A DNA stretch of 32,639 nt from Sorangium cellulosum (GTDB taxonomy: Bacteria; Myxococcota_A; Polyangia; Polyangiales; Polyangiaceae), in assembly GCA_020720045.1 (NCBI GenBank), contig DYPH01000069.1:1-32639 (forward strand), given 5' to 3'. Position 1 is the stretch's first letter, and each line of letters starts with the position of its first letter. The position numbers and the translations under genes are program-made. This document shows positions 23,161 to 31,286 of the stretch, piece after piece. Under the pieces are notes generated by a model. The model made no database searches, had not been told where the DNA came from, and worked only from the letters and a program-made list of their open reading frames with translations.

Positions 23161-23984
23161 ATGGCGGTTTCCGGCTGCGGCCCAGCACGCACCCCCTTCG
23201 TCGATCTTGCGCCGTTCCTCCCCCTCGACGGGCTCGCGGAGGTCCACGACGAGATCTGTCTCGCGCTCGCGCGCCTCCCGAGCGGCTTCACGGGAGGGTC
23301 CCATCGTAGCCTAGGGATTCTTCCGAAAAATCGAGAGGATGACGTCTTCGGGGACTACGGCGAGGTCTTCGCGACCCTCGACGACCAAGACCTCGCGACG
23401 CTCGCCAAGCTCGGCGATTCCCCCCGCTGGCGGGCCCCCTCGACGAGCTCCGCGCCGGGACCCTCGGCGAAGAGCGCGATCTGCCGCTCTCCTGGGCCCA
23501 GCAGCGGTGGCTCCTCGTTCGCCACCGCGTCTATTTCCCCTGGACGACCTTCCATGAGCTGATGCCGGTCGATCGCTGGGAGGACAAGGACGACCTCGCG
23601 GGGAAAGATTTCACCCGGGAGGCGAAGGCGTTTTTTCCGAAGACTCTCCGCTTCTTGCGTCGCCTGCCGCTCGTCGGGATCGGTCGTGCGTCGATCCTCG
23701 GGCTCGCCCCGTTCCACCACGGTACGGTCCACCGTGATGCCGATCCGGACGCGGAGCCGGCCGAGTTCATCATGCTCGTCCCGACGGCCGACAAGCAGCT
23801 TTTTGTCTGGGATGACGCCGCCGCGTGCGCCCATCCTGCTCCCAAGACGCATGCCCTCTGGTTCCACGACGGCGACTACCATGGCGTCGCAGCGGCCCCC
23901 TACTTCCGGTACAGTGTGCGGGTTGACGGCCCATTCAATGATGAATTTCGCCAAAAAATCGGTATCCAAGAGCCCCTCCGATGA
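23161..23984 (+). pseudogene. 2OG-Fe(II) oxygenase-like protein (copy 2), frameshifted
   Basis: Paralogue of the gene at 18230, in two frames. Frame A starts at ATG 23161 (PFVDLAPFLPL) and runs to about 23420. The rest of the protein lies in the frame that ends at 23984: LSWAQQRWLLVRHRVYFPWTTFHEL, then FFPKTLRFLRRLPLVGIGRAS, the HxD of VHRDADP, the distal His of GDYHGV and FRYSVRVDG. The switch falls at a run of six C (23420-23425); a seventh C would restore one 274-residue frame that aligns along its whole length with copy 1. All iron ligands are kept. It could be a real frameshift, a phase-variable tract or a sequencing error. The stop overlaps the next gene in ATGA. Confidence 0.8.
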
Positions 23985-25336
23985 GTGACTTCAAACGCGT
24001 ATTTTCTGTGGACGACCCTGCGATGCAGGGGGCTCAATGGTGGCAGGACAGCGTCGACGGAAACGTGGGCCTCACCCGTCGGACGACGCTCATCGCCCTC
24101 GGCGTCGGCGGAGGGACCTACCTCGCCTACCGGGCCATCGACGCCATCGCCTCCGACGACGCGCCGGAAACGACGCGCCTCGAAACGGCGCTTTCCATGC
24201 AGCGGCGCTTCGGGTGGAGCTTCGGCGCCCACGGATCGCCCCTGCGGACGCTCCCCTTCGCCGTGGCGGGGATCGCCGATGCAAAGACGGTGGGCCAGCT
24301 CGACTCGCCCCCCGCCGAGGGGTGGCTTCGCCCCTTCTACGCCGGAGTCCTTGCGGAAGCGCCGACGGCGATTCCGACGGAATCCTCCAATGAAGGGACG
24401 GAACCCCAAGCACTTGCAGGCTTGATTCCTGCGATTGTTCTGGACGGGATGGATGGCGCCTTTCGCGTAGGCGCCTGGTTCCCCGAGCACCTCCCCGGCG
24501 TGGGCGACGCCGCCCTCATCGTCGACCTCGTAGGCGTCGAGTCGGTCGCCTTCGCCGCTGGGGCCTGCGGGGCATATAGCCCCGTGTTTTGCTTCGGAAA
24601 TTGGCCCCACCCCAACGGTGTCGTCGACGCCCACGGAGTCCTTGCCGCGCTTGCCTACTTCCAGCCGCTCTTCCAATCGAGCACGCAGACGGCGCAGGCG
24701 CTTGGCGGGAAGCGTTCCCCGCTGTTCTGCCTCGATGGCCAGCGGCTTGCCCCCTACGACGGAGACTCCCTCACCTTTGACAACCGCTACCGGGTGACGC
24801 TTCCGACCGCAGAAGTCCTCAAGAAGAATGGAATTCGGACCGTCGTGCACGTCGTCGCGAATGCGTCAGAGCCGGTGCGTGAGGATCTGGTCGATCCCTT
24901 CGTCGCCTATGCGGCGGCCGGCCTTGTCGTGCGCCGCGTAGCGACCGCCGAGTTCCTACCGCCTGCGGGCGAGCTGAAGCTCACGAAAATAGGCCGGTTC
25001 GCCACCGCGACTCTCGAAGCGAGCGCCAAACAACCGAAGGTTTTCGGCGGGTTTGCCGACTTCTATCGGCGCTTCTCGCTCGCCTATCCGGACGTCATGC
25101 CGCCGGCGGCCGAATCGCTCGGCGCCCTTCGTCGCGTCGGTCCGCCGGTGGAAACGTTGGCCGATGCCCCGTTCGGCAGCGCCTACGCTTGGCGCCCCCC
25201 GGCGCGGGCCCTCGCGACGCCGCCTACGCAGATCGGCCTCGTGCCGGTCGTTCTCGTCGGTGCCGCCGTCGTCGGCGCAGAGATGGCCCGGCGTCGAGGG
25301 ACGTGGACGCGTGCTTCTGGAGGGTGGGGCGGATGA
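23981..25336 (+). CDS. Unknown membrane-anchored protein
   Basis: A 451-residue protein that I do not recognise. A hydrophobic segment at about 35-53 follows TRR (residues 32-34), so it may be a Tat-like or a plain N-terminal anchor. A second hydrophobic segment near the C-terminus (about 416-435) is followed by Arg-rich residues. The large middle part would lie outside the cytoplasm. It has six or so aromatic/Gly-rich stretches and few cysteines, and no catalytic motif I can name. Both ends overlap neighbours in ATGA (23981-23984 and 25333-25336), so it belongs to the same transcript as oxygenase copy 2 and the next gene and probably acts with them. Confidence 0.7.
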   Translation: MSDFKRVFSVDDPAMQGAQWWQDSVDGNVGLTRRTTLIALGVGGGTYLAYRAIDAIASDDAPETTRLETALSMQRRFGWSFGAHGSPLRTLPFAVAGIADAKTVGQLDSPPAEGWLRPFYAGVLAEAPTAIPTESSNEGTEPQALAGLIPAIVLDGMDGAFRVGAWFPEHLPGVGDAALIVDLVGVESVAFAAGACGAYSPVFCFGNWPHPNGVVDAHGVLAALAYFQPLFQSSTQTAQALGGKRSPLFCLDGQRLAPYDGDSLTFDNRYRVTLPTAEVLKKNGIRTVVHVVANASEPVREDLVDPFVAYAAAGLVVRRVATAEFLPPAGELKLTKIGRFATATLEASAKQPKVFGGFADFYRRFSLAYPDVMPPAAESLGALRRVGPPVETLADAPFGSAYAWRPPARALATPPTQIGLVPVVLVGAAVVGAEMARRRGTWTRASGGWGG

Positions 25337-25940
25337 GCACTTCAGAAATCTTCTTTGCGATCGAGATCGCCGTTCCGCTCGCCGGATCAAACGCAGGACT
25401 AGTTGGTTACTTTCGCTCGCTCGTTCACCATCACGGCGAGGGGCCGAGCCGCGCCGATAAGGCGAAGTTCTACACAGCAGTCGCAGGTTCGCTCTATACT
25501 CAATTGCCGAATACCCTGCGTGGTATTTGGGATTACTCCGACGACGTGAACGAGGCGAAACGCATGTACGCCGACTACACGAGCGTCCTCTCGACGCGCC
25601 GAGGGGCACGGACAACGCCGTCGCGCGTCGCGAATGGGGCGTCGGCTTCCGGGCGCCCGAGCTGCCGGGACAGCCGGTACTTACAGCAACCATTGCACTT
25701 TCTGTGGTCGAGGGGACGCCGGCTGCGCAGATGATCGCCCAGGCGTGTGGCGTCCCGAAGAACGATCTCTGGACGCGTCGAACCTTCGCGTCGCTGCTTC
25801 AGTTGATCCCGCGGATTCCGTTCTCTGCGGTACGGAGTGACGTCTTTTACGTGATTCCTGGCAGCCCCGATTGGGCATTGACGGAACCCGACCTGCTGAC
25901 ACCCGAGTTCTCCTACCTGCGATTGATTGAGAATCGCTAG
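25333..25940 (+). pseudogene. Unknown protein, frameshifted
   Basis: It starts at ATG 25333 (MSTSEIFFAIEIAVPLAGSN), overlapping the previous stop by 4 nt. It reads well to about 25602 (MYADYTSVLSTRR), then continues in the next frame from about 25605 (TDNAVARREWGVGFRAPEL...) to TAG 25940. Adding one G to the GGGG run at 25603-25606 would give a single frame of about 202 residues. No signal peptide is seen and I do not recognise the family. The break is the same kind (one base short in a homopolymer) as in oxygenase copy 2, 2.2 kb upstream. The TAG stop shares CTAG with the convergent gene's stop. Confidence 0.65.
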
Positions 25941-26713
25941 AACCAGCTCGTCCACGCCCCGGTCGTCGGATCTTGGAGGGCGTGGGCGGTGATCGAAATG
26001 CGCGGTCCGCCCCCGGAAAATGGGCGGATCTGGTGGAGGGTGCGGCTCGCGAAAAGAATCGCGTCGCCCGCTTCGTAGCGGGCATCGAGGGGGAGGATGC
26101 CCGGCGGGAGGGCGGGGGCGTCTTCCCCCGCGTAGTCGACCCCCCAGACGCGGAGTTCGCCGCCGATTTCTGGGGGGCGCAGCATCACCACGAGGGAGAG
26201 GGCCGCCGCGTTCGCGGTGTGGTGGATCTCTTGAAAGCCCTCGGTATCAAAGTGAATTACGCCGCCGGTCCGCGCGACGGGGCCGTCCTCCGGGAACACA
26301 TGCACGCCGGGGCCGCACCAGCCGGGGCGCGGGAGGACCGGCGCGCCGACGAGTTCACTGTAGAGTGCACGAATACGCGCCTGCATCCCGGGGAGGATCC
26401 GCTCGACGAGGGCATCCGAGGCGGCCGCTTCCCGGAAATAATGGCGGCTCCTGCCGGTCTCGAGGTGCGTGTAAAAGGCGCGTCCGAGGGCGAACTGATC
26501 GCCGCCGAAGTCCTTCGTCCAGTGGCGCTCGGCGTCCTCCACGGAAGCGGCCCATGCGCGCGCCTCCTCGGGCGTAAGCGCCGCGCGGCAGCGGACGATC
26601 CGATGCTTCGCGAGGAGGTTGAGCGCAGTTTCTTGGGGAAAATCCGCCGCTTGCGCGTGCGGATCGTGCCCCTTGTGCTCTCGTCGCTTCCAGTTACCCT
26701 CGCTCGCCACCAT
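25937..26713 (-). CDS. 2OG-Fe(II) oxygenase (third, different type)
   Basis: A 258-residue protein with a 2-oxoglutarate/Fe(II) oxygenase core: HxD at H154/D156 (GGVIHFDTEGF), distal H227 (RTLHQIRPF) and R238 (PRISITAH) as the 2OG-binding Arg. GGELRVW and EAGDAILF fit the usual strands before the distal His. It does not share the PFVD or VYFPW features of the two paralogues, so it is a separate lineage. The start is uncertain. ATG 26713 would share a CATG with the divergent DUF4139 gene, ATG 26800 would run into it, and the recognisable protein begins only near residue 25. No clear ribosome-binding site is seen. Confidence 0.75.
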   Translation of the reverse strand: MVASEGNWKRREHKGHDPHAQAADFPQETALNLLAKHRIVRCRAALTPEEARAWAASVEDAERHWTKDFGGDQFALGRAFYTHLETGRSRHYFREAAASDALVERILPGMQARIRALYSELVGAPVLPRPGWCGPGVHVFPEDGPVARTGGVIHFDTEGFQEIHHTANAAALSLVVMLRPPEIGGELRVWGVDYAGEDAPALPPGILPLDARYEAGDAILFASRTLHQIRPFSGGGPRISITAHALQDPTTGAWTSWF

Positions 26714-28784
26714 GCGCCGGATTTTGCCCTTCTTCGCTCTCGCCGCTTTCACGTCCTTCGGTGCGCTTGGCTGTGCCCGGGGGCCCGATGTCGGCTCCAA
26801 CCTGCCCCTTCAAAAGGTCGTCGTCTACCGGAACGGCATCGCCTACTTCGAGCGCGGCGGCAACGTCGACGAAGAGGAGATCCACTTTCACGTGAAAGAG
26901 GGGACGATCGGCGACTTCCTCGCGACGCTCGCCGTGATGGAAAAAGGGGGATCGAGCGTAAAATCGGCCGCTTTCCCGATCAGGGCCCCGGAGGACGTCC
27001 CCGAGTGTGATCCCTCCCCCGAGTACGAATACGTGCCGGTCACCAAGGAGAACGATTACCCGCGCCTCCGCCGCTGCACCGACGCCGAACGCCGCAAAAT
27101 CCGGGACGTCGTCCTCTCCCTCGACGGCAAAGAGCACGACCTCCGCGTAAGCTACGTGACCGAAGCGCCCGTCTGGCGCCCCTCCTACCGGCTCGTCGTC
27201 GGCGACAACGGGAAGGCGGAAATCCAGGCCTGGGGCATCGTCCAGAACCTCTCCGGCGAAGACTGGAAAGATGTTCATTTGACACTCGTTTCCGGCGCGC
27301 CGCTCGCCTTTCAAGCGACCCTCGGGACGCCGAGCATTCCCCAGCGACCGATCGTCAGCGATGAAGGGGAGGTCGTCTCTGCGGTGCCGACCGGCGAGAC
27401 GAGCCTCGCCCAGGCGGCCGACGCGGCCGCTCCCGCCGCGGTCCAGGCGCAGATGTTCGGCGGCGAAGTGGGCGATGCCTTCGGCGTCGGCGGGCTAGGC
27501 CTTTCCGGCACCGGCGAAGGCGGCGGCGGCATCGGCGACGGGATCGGGCAGGGGTTTGGTTCCGGCCACGGTCGCGCCGGCTCCAAGAAGGCCGCCGACT
27601 ATGACCTCGAAGAGGCGCCGAAGAACGAACGTCGCCGCGACGCCAGGCCGTCGCCGAAGAAGCCGGCGGGGGGTGGCTACAAGGTCGCTCGCGCCGAGTC
27701 TGCGCCGGTCGCTCCGCCGGCGCCCCCGTCGTTTGCCCCTTCAGCGCCGCGAAACCTTCGCAATTTGGCGGCGGTAGCGGCGAGCGGCGCGACGACCCAG
27801 TTCACGCTCCCGTACACGGTGACCGTGCCCGACAAGAGCGCCACGATGGTGCTCCTGCTGAACAAGAGCGTCGCCGGCCAGGCCGCTTGGCTCTTTGCGC
27901 CGGATGGCGGCGTCAGCGACTCCTACCGGCACCCGTTCCGCGTCGCCCGCTTCACGAACGAGTCGGGCGGCACCCTCGAGAAGGGGCCGATCGCCGTCTT
28001 TGAGAAGGGCTCGTTCCTCGGCCAGGGGCTCGTCGACCCGCTCCCGAACAGCGCGACTGCGAGCGTCCCCTTTGCGCTCGACCGCAGCATCGGTATCGAT
28101 AAGTCGAACAAGTACGAAGAGAAAGACGAGCGCGTCCTCCGCATCGAAGGCGGGGATCTCTGGCTCGAACGGGACGCAGTCACCCTCACGACCTACAAAG
28201 CCAAGAACGGCAGCGAGAAGGCGGCGAAGATCTACGTCAAGCACCCGCGGCAGAACGGCTCGCGCCTCGAAGGGGCCCCCGCGCAGACGGAAGACAACAC
28301 CGGCACCGGCAGCGCGCTCGTCCCCTTTGAAGTCGCCGCCGGCGCGACGAAGGAGCTCGTCGTCGATGAGCGCCGCAGCTTCGATCGCCAGGAGGGCTGG
28401 TTCTCGCCGGTCGCCAAGAGCGCCCTCGAGAAGCTCCTCACCGGCACCGCCCTCACCAGCGACGACAAGAGCAAGCTCGACGCGCTCCTCAAGCTCCGCG
28501 CCGAAATCCTTACGAAGCGCGACGAAGTGAGCGCCCTCGACGTGACCCTCCGCGACGTGGAGCAGCAGAGCGAGGAGCTCCGCCGGAACCTCGCCGCCAT
28601 CGAAAAGAACAAGCTCGCCGACAAACTCCGCGGGGAGCTCACCAAGCGCCTCTCCGAGCTCGCGACGAAGGGGCAGGAGTACGGAAAGCGGAAGGTCGAG
28701 ATCGACGCCAAGCTCGCTGAGCTCGACGTCCGCTTCCGCGACGGGACCCGCCAGTTCAAGTACGACAGCAAAAAGACGAAGTAG
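26712..28784 (+). CDS. DUF4139 lipoprotein with Gly-rich insert
   Basis: A 690-residue protein. The signal peptide ends at Cys21 (GALGC), probably a lipoprotein. Residues about 30-130 resemble the N-terminal part of DUF4139 proteins (VVVYRNGIAYFERGG). The typical core follows (APVWRPSYRLV, NLSGEDWKDVHLTLVSGAPL). An insert rich in Gly (about 247-290) and a basic, Pro-rich linker separate it from the second half (about 350-590), where the beta-rich DUF4139 fold resumes. The last ~90 residues are a charged coiled coil. The function of DUF4139 is unknown; the location suggests envelope structure. I chose the ATG at 26712 because it gives a clean signal peptide, although no ribosome-binding site is visible. 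A terminator follows at 28908. Confidence 0.85.
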   Translation: MRRILPFFALAAFTSFGALGCARGPDVGSNLPLQKVVVYRNGIAYFERGGNVDEEEIHFHVKEGTIGDFLATLAVMEKGGSSVKSAAFPIRAPEDVPECDPSPEYEYVPVTKENDYPRLRRCTDAERRKIRDVVLSLDGKEHDLRVSYVTEAPVWRPSYRLVVGDNGKAEIQAWGIVQNLSGEDWKDVHLTLVSGAPLAFQATLGTPSIPQRPIVSDEGEVVSAVPTGETSLAQAADAAAPAAVQAQMFGGEVGDAFGVGGLGLSGTGEGGGGIGDGIGQGFGSGHGRAGSKKAADYDLEEAPKNERRRDARPSPKKPAGGGYKVARAESAPVAPPAPPSFAPSAPRNLRNLAAVAASGATTQFTLPYTVTVPDKSATMVLLLNKSVAGQAAWLFAPDGGVSDSYRHPFRVARFTNESGGTLEKGPIAVFEKGSFLGQGLVDPLPNSATASVPFALDRSIGIDKSNKYEEKDERVLRIEGGDLWLERDAVTLTTYKAKNGSEKAAKIYVKHPRQNGSRLEGAPAQTEDNTGTGSALVPFEVAAGATKELVVDERRSFDRQEGWFSPVAKSALEKLLTGTALTSDDKSKLDALLKLRAEILTKRDEVSALDVTLRDVEQQSEELRRNLAAIEKNKLADKLRGELTKRLSELATKGQEYGKRKVEIDAKLAELDVRFRDGTRQFKYDSKKTK

Positions 28785-28795
28785 TTGCGCGTCCG

Positions 28796-28915
28796 CCCGG
28801 AGCCGCCGAAGGCGGTGAGGAACCGGCGCGCACGAAGTACCCGGAGCCGCCGAGGGCGGTGAGGAACCGGCGCGCACGAAGTACCCGGAGCCGCCGAAGG
28901 CGGTGAGAAACCGGC
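28796..28915 (+). repeat. 44-bp tandem repeat (2.7 copies) after the DUF4139 gene
   Basis: Units start at 28796, 28840 and 28884, exactly 44 bp apart. They are nearly identical, with an A/G change in unit 2 and a G/A change in unit 3. Each has CCGCC-GAA-GGCGG (a 5-bp hairpin; GAG in unit 2), then AACCGG and a GCGCGC stretch. The third unit is cut short where it merges into the terminator stem. Probably a local duplication of the gene-end hairpin. Confidence 0.9.
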
Positions 28916-28945
28916 CCCGGGAGACCCCCGCGGGCCGGTTTTTTT
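28908..28945 (+). terminator. Strong intrinsic terminator
   Basis: AAACCGGCCC (28908-28917) pairs perfectly with GGGCCGGTTT (28932-28941), and the pairing runs into a tract of seven T (28939-28945). It is a textbook rho-independent terminator for the DUF4139 transcript. It separates the accessory block from fusA. Confidence 0.93.
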
Positions 28946-29010
28946 CTTGCCGCTAGAACTCAGAAATTCATGCGGAATTCGGTGCTCGGCCCCCTGCGAC
29001 GGCAAGAAAA
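28942..29010 (+). promoter_or_regulatory. 11-bp inverted repeat in the fusA upstream region
   Basis: TTTTCTTGCCG (28942-28952) and CGGCAAGAAAA (29000-29010) are perfect inverted repeats 47 nt apart. The left arm includes the T-tract of the terminator. The fusA promoter must lie in 28946-29076, but I see no convincing -35/-10 pair. The repeat could be a regulatory structure or a binding site. Confidence 0.4.
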
Positions 29011-29076
29011 TCGGCCTCGGGTAGATCACGAGGTTCCGTTCCGGTCCGACTTTGAGTAGTGGGCGCCGCACTAGCC

Positions 29077-31206
29077 ATGGCAGCCCGCATCCCCATCGAA
29101 CGCATCCGCAACATCGGTATCTCGGCCCACATCGACTCGGGCAAGACCACGCTCACCGAGCGCATCCTCTTCTACACCGGCCGAATCCACGAGATCCACG
29201 AAGTCCGTGGCAAGGACGGCGTCGGCGCGAAGATGGACTCGATGGACCTCGAGCGCGAGAAGGGCATCACGATCCAGTCGGCGGCGACCTACTGCGTGTG
29301 GCCGGGCTCCCAGCGCCAGCTCGAAGACTTCAACGTCAACATCATCGACACGCCAGGCCACGTCGACTTCACCATCGAAGTCGAGCGCGCCCTCCGCGTC
29401 CTCGACGGCGCGATCCTCGTTCTCGACTCCGGCAAGGGCGTCCAGAGCCAGTCGATCACCGTCGACCGCCAGATGAAGCGCTACAGCGTTCCGCGCATCG
29501 CGTTCGTCAACAAGATGGACAACCCGGGCGCCAACTACGAGCGCGTCTCGGACATGCTCCGCGAGAAGCTCGGCCACCACTCGGTCACCATCCAGGTGGC
29601 GATGGGCGCCGAAGACAAGTTCGCCGGCCTCATCGACGCGGTCACCCAGCGCGCCTACTTCTTCGACGGCGATGACGGCGAAAAGGTTCGCGAAGCCGAT
29701 GTCCCCGCCGAGTACGTCGAAGAGACGAAGGCGGCCCACCAGCGCATCATCGAGAAGGTCGCCGACGTCGACGACACCCTCGGCGAGAAGTTCCTCAACG
29801 AGGAAGAGATCACCGTTGCCGATCTCCGCGCCGCCATCCGCCGCGCGACGCTCGCCCTCAAGATGACGCCGGTCATGTGCGGCTCCGCGTACAAGAACAA
29901 GGGCGTTCAGCTCCTCCTTGACGCGGTCACCTACTACCTCCCGAACCCGACGGAAGTCCGGAACGAAGGTCACGACCAGTCGAACAACGAAGAGAAGATC
30001 GTCATCGACTCCGACCCGACGAAGCCCTTCGTCGCGCTCGCCTTCAAGCTCCAGCAGGACAAGTACGGTCAGCTGACCTACTTCCGCGTCTACCAGGGCA
30101 CGATCACCGCTGGCGACACGATCTACAACGTCTCCAACGAGAACCGGAAGGTCCGCGTCCCGCGTATGTTCCGTATGCACTCGGAAGACCGCGAAGAAAT
30201 CCAGTCGGCGGAAGCGGGCGACATCGTTGCCTTCTACGGCGTCGAGGCGAGCTCCGGCGAAACCTTCACCGACGGCAAGGTGCAAATCACCATGACGTCG
30301 ATGCACGTGCCGGCGGCCGTTATCTCGCTCGCCGTCGCCCCGAAGGATCGCGCCTCGGAAGCGAACTTCTCGAAGGCGCTCAACCGCTTCACGAAGGAAG
30401 ACCCGACCTTCCGCGTGCACCAGGATGAAGAGTCCCAGCAGACGATCATCTCCGGGATGGGCGAGCTCCACCTCGACATCTACATGGAGCGCATGAAGCG
30501 CGAGTACGGCTGCGAAGTCGTCGCCGGCAAGCCGCAAGTCGCCTACCGCGAGACGATCACGCAGCGCAGCGAGATCAACTACACGCACAAGAAGCAGACC
30601 GGCGGTTCCGGCCAGTTCGCGAAGATCCTCGGCTTCATGGAGCCGCTTCCGGAAGACGCCGTCGAAGCCTACGAGTTCGTGGACGAAATCGTCGGTGGTT
30701 CGATCCCCCGCGAGTACATCCCGGCCTGCGACAAGGGCTTCAAGGACGGCATCAAGAAGGGGCGCCTCATCGGCTTCCCGGTCGTCGGCATCCGCTGCAC
30801 GATCAACGACGGCGCGTTCCACGCGGTCGACTCCTCGGAAATGGCGTTCAAGACCGCCGCTCTCCAGGGCTTCCGTGAGGCCTACGTCGGCGCGAAGCCG
30901 ATCATCCTCGAGCCGATCATGAAGGTCGAAATCGAAGCGCCGGTCGAGTTCCAGGGTTCCGTCGTCGGCCAGGTCAACCAGCGCCGCGGCATCATCCAGG
31001 ACACGATCTCCGCCGACGTCGTCACCGTCACCGCGCTCGTCCCGCTGAACGCCATGTTCGGCTACTCGACCGACCTCCGTTCGGCGACCCAGGGCAAGGG
31101 GCAGTTCACGATGGAATTCGCGAAGTACGCCCCCGTCCCGCGCCAGGAGCAGGACGAAATGGTCAAGAAGTACAAGGAGCAACTCGCTCTCGAAGCGAAG
31201 AAGTGA
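29077..31206 (+). CDS. fusA: Elongation factor G (spdEFG1-like)
   Basis: A 709-residue translational GTPase that moves tRNAs and mRNA after peptide transfer. The G domain has the P-loop AHIDSGKTT (17-25), switch I with GITIQSAAT (63-71), DTPGHVD (91-97) and NKMD (145-148). Domains II-V follow, with [19 protein letters not shown] and the C-terminal domains complete. [12 protein letters not shown] and [28 protein letters not shown] differ from the E. coli type (HIDAGKTTTTER, GAATMDWMEQE). They match the type known in mitochondria, spirochaetes, planctomycetes and deltaproteobacteria. A second EF-G gene may exist elsewhere. ATG 29077 is chosen over GTG 29059; neither has a clear ribosome-binding site. 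The neighbours are not rpsL, rpsG or tuf. Confidence 0.96.
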   Translation: MAARIPIERIRNIGISAHIDSGKTTLTERILFYTGRIHEIHEVRGKDGVGAKMDSMDLEREKGITIQSAATYCVWPGSQRQLEDFNVNIIDTPGHVDFTIEVERALRVLDGAILVLDSGKGVQSQSITVDRQMKRYSVPRIAFVNKMDNPGANYERVSDMLREKLGHHSVTIQVAMGAEDKFAGLIDAVTQRAYFFDGDDGEKVREADVPAEYVEETKAAHQRIIEKVADVDDTLGEKFLNEEEITVADLRAAIRRATLALKMTPVMCGSAYKNKGVQLLLDAVTYYLPNPTEVRNEGHDQSNNEEKIVIDSDPTKPFVALAFKLQQDKYGQLTYFRVYQGTITAGDTIYNVSNENRKVRVPRMFRMHSEDREEIQSAEAGDIVAFYGVEASSGETFTDGKVQITMTSMHVPAAVISLAVAPKDRASEANFSKALNRFTKEDPTFRVHQDEESQQTIISGMGELHLDIYMERMKREYGCEVVAGKPQVAYRETITQRSEINYTHKKQTGGSGQFAKILGFMEPLPEDAVEAYEFVDEIVGGSIPREYIPACDKGFKDGIKKGRLIGFPVVGIRCTINDGAFHAVDSSEMAFKTAALQGFREAYVGAKPIILEPIMKVEIEAPVEFQGSVVGQVNQRRGIIQDTISADVVTVTALVPLNAMFGYSTDLRSATQGKGQFTMEFAKYAPVPRQEQDEMVKKYKEQLALEAKK

Positions 31207-31236
31207 TTCTTCGATTCCTTCGTTAAGAGGGAGAAG

Positions 31237-31270
31237 AAAAGCCGGAGTGGGAAACCGCTCCGGCTTTTTT
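31237..31270. terminator. Bidirectional intrinsic terminator after fusA
   Basis: AAAAGCCGGAG (31237-31247) pairs perfectly with CTCCGGCTTTT (31258-31268), followed by T to 31270. Eleven pairs with flanking A and T runs let it end fusA on + and the convergent lipoprotein gene on -. Confidence 0.93.
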
Positions 31271-31286
31271 GCGTCGGCGGGGGACG

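Noticed and set aside
25973-27010. Plus-strand frame of 345 residues opposite the third oxygenase
   Set aside because: The minus strand carries a complete set of 2OG-oxygenase motifs; the plus frame is Gly/Arg-rich with none.
13437-28945. Prophage, transposon or genomic island inserted after rpoC
   Set aside because: No integrase, transposase, phage gene, insertion-sequence end or flanking direct repeat was seen, and codon use looks like the rest of the window.
29071-31182. Minus-strand frame of 703 residues opposite fusA
   Set aside because: Shadow of fusA with biased composition.
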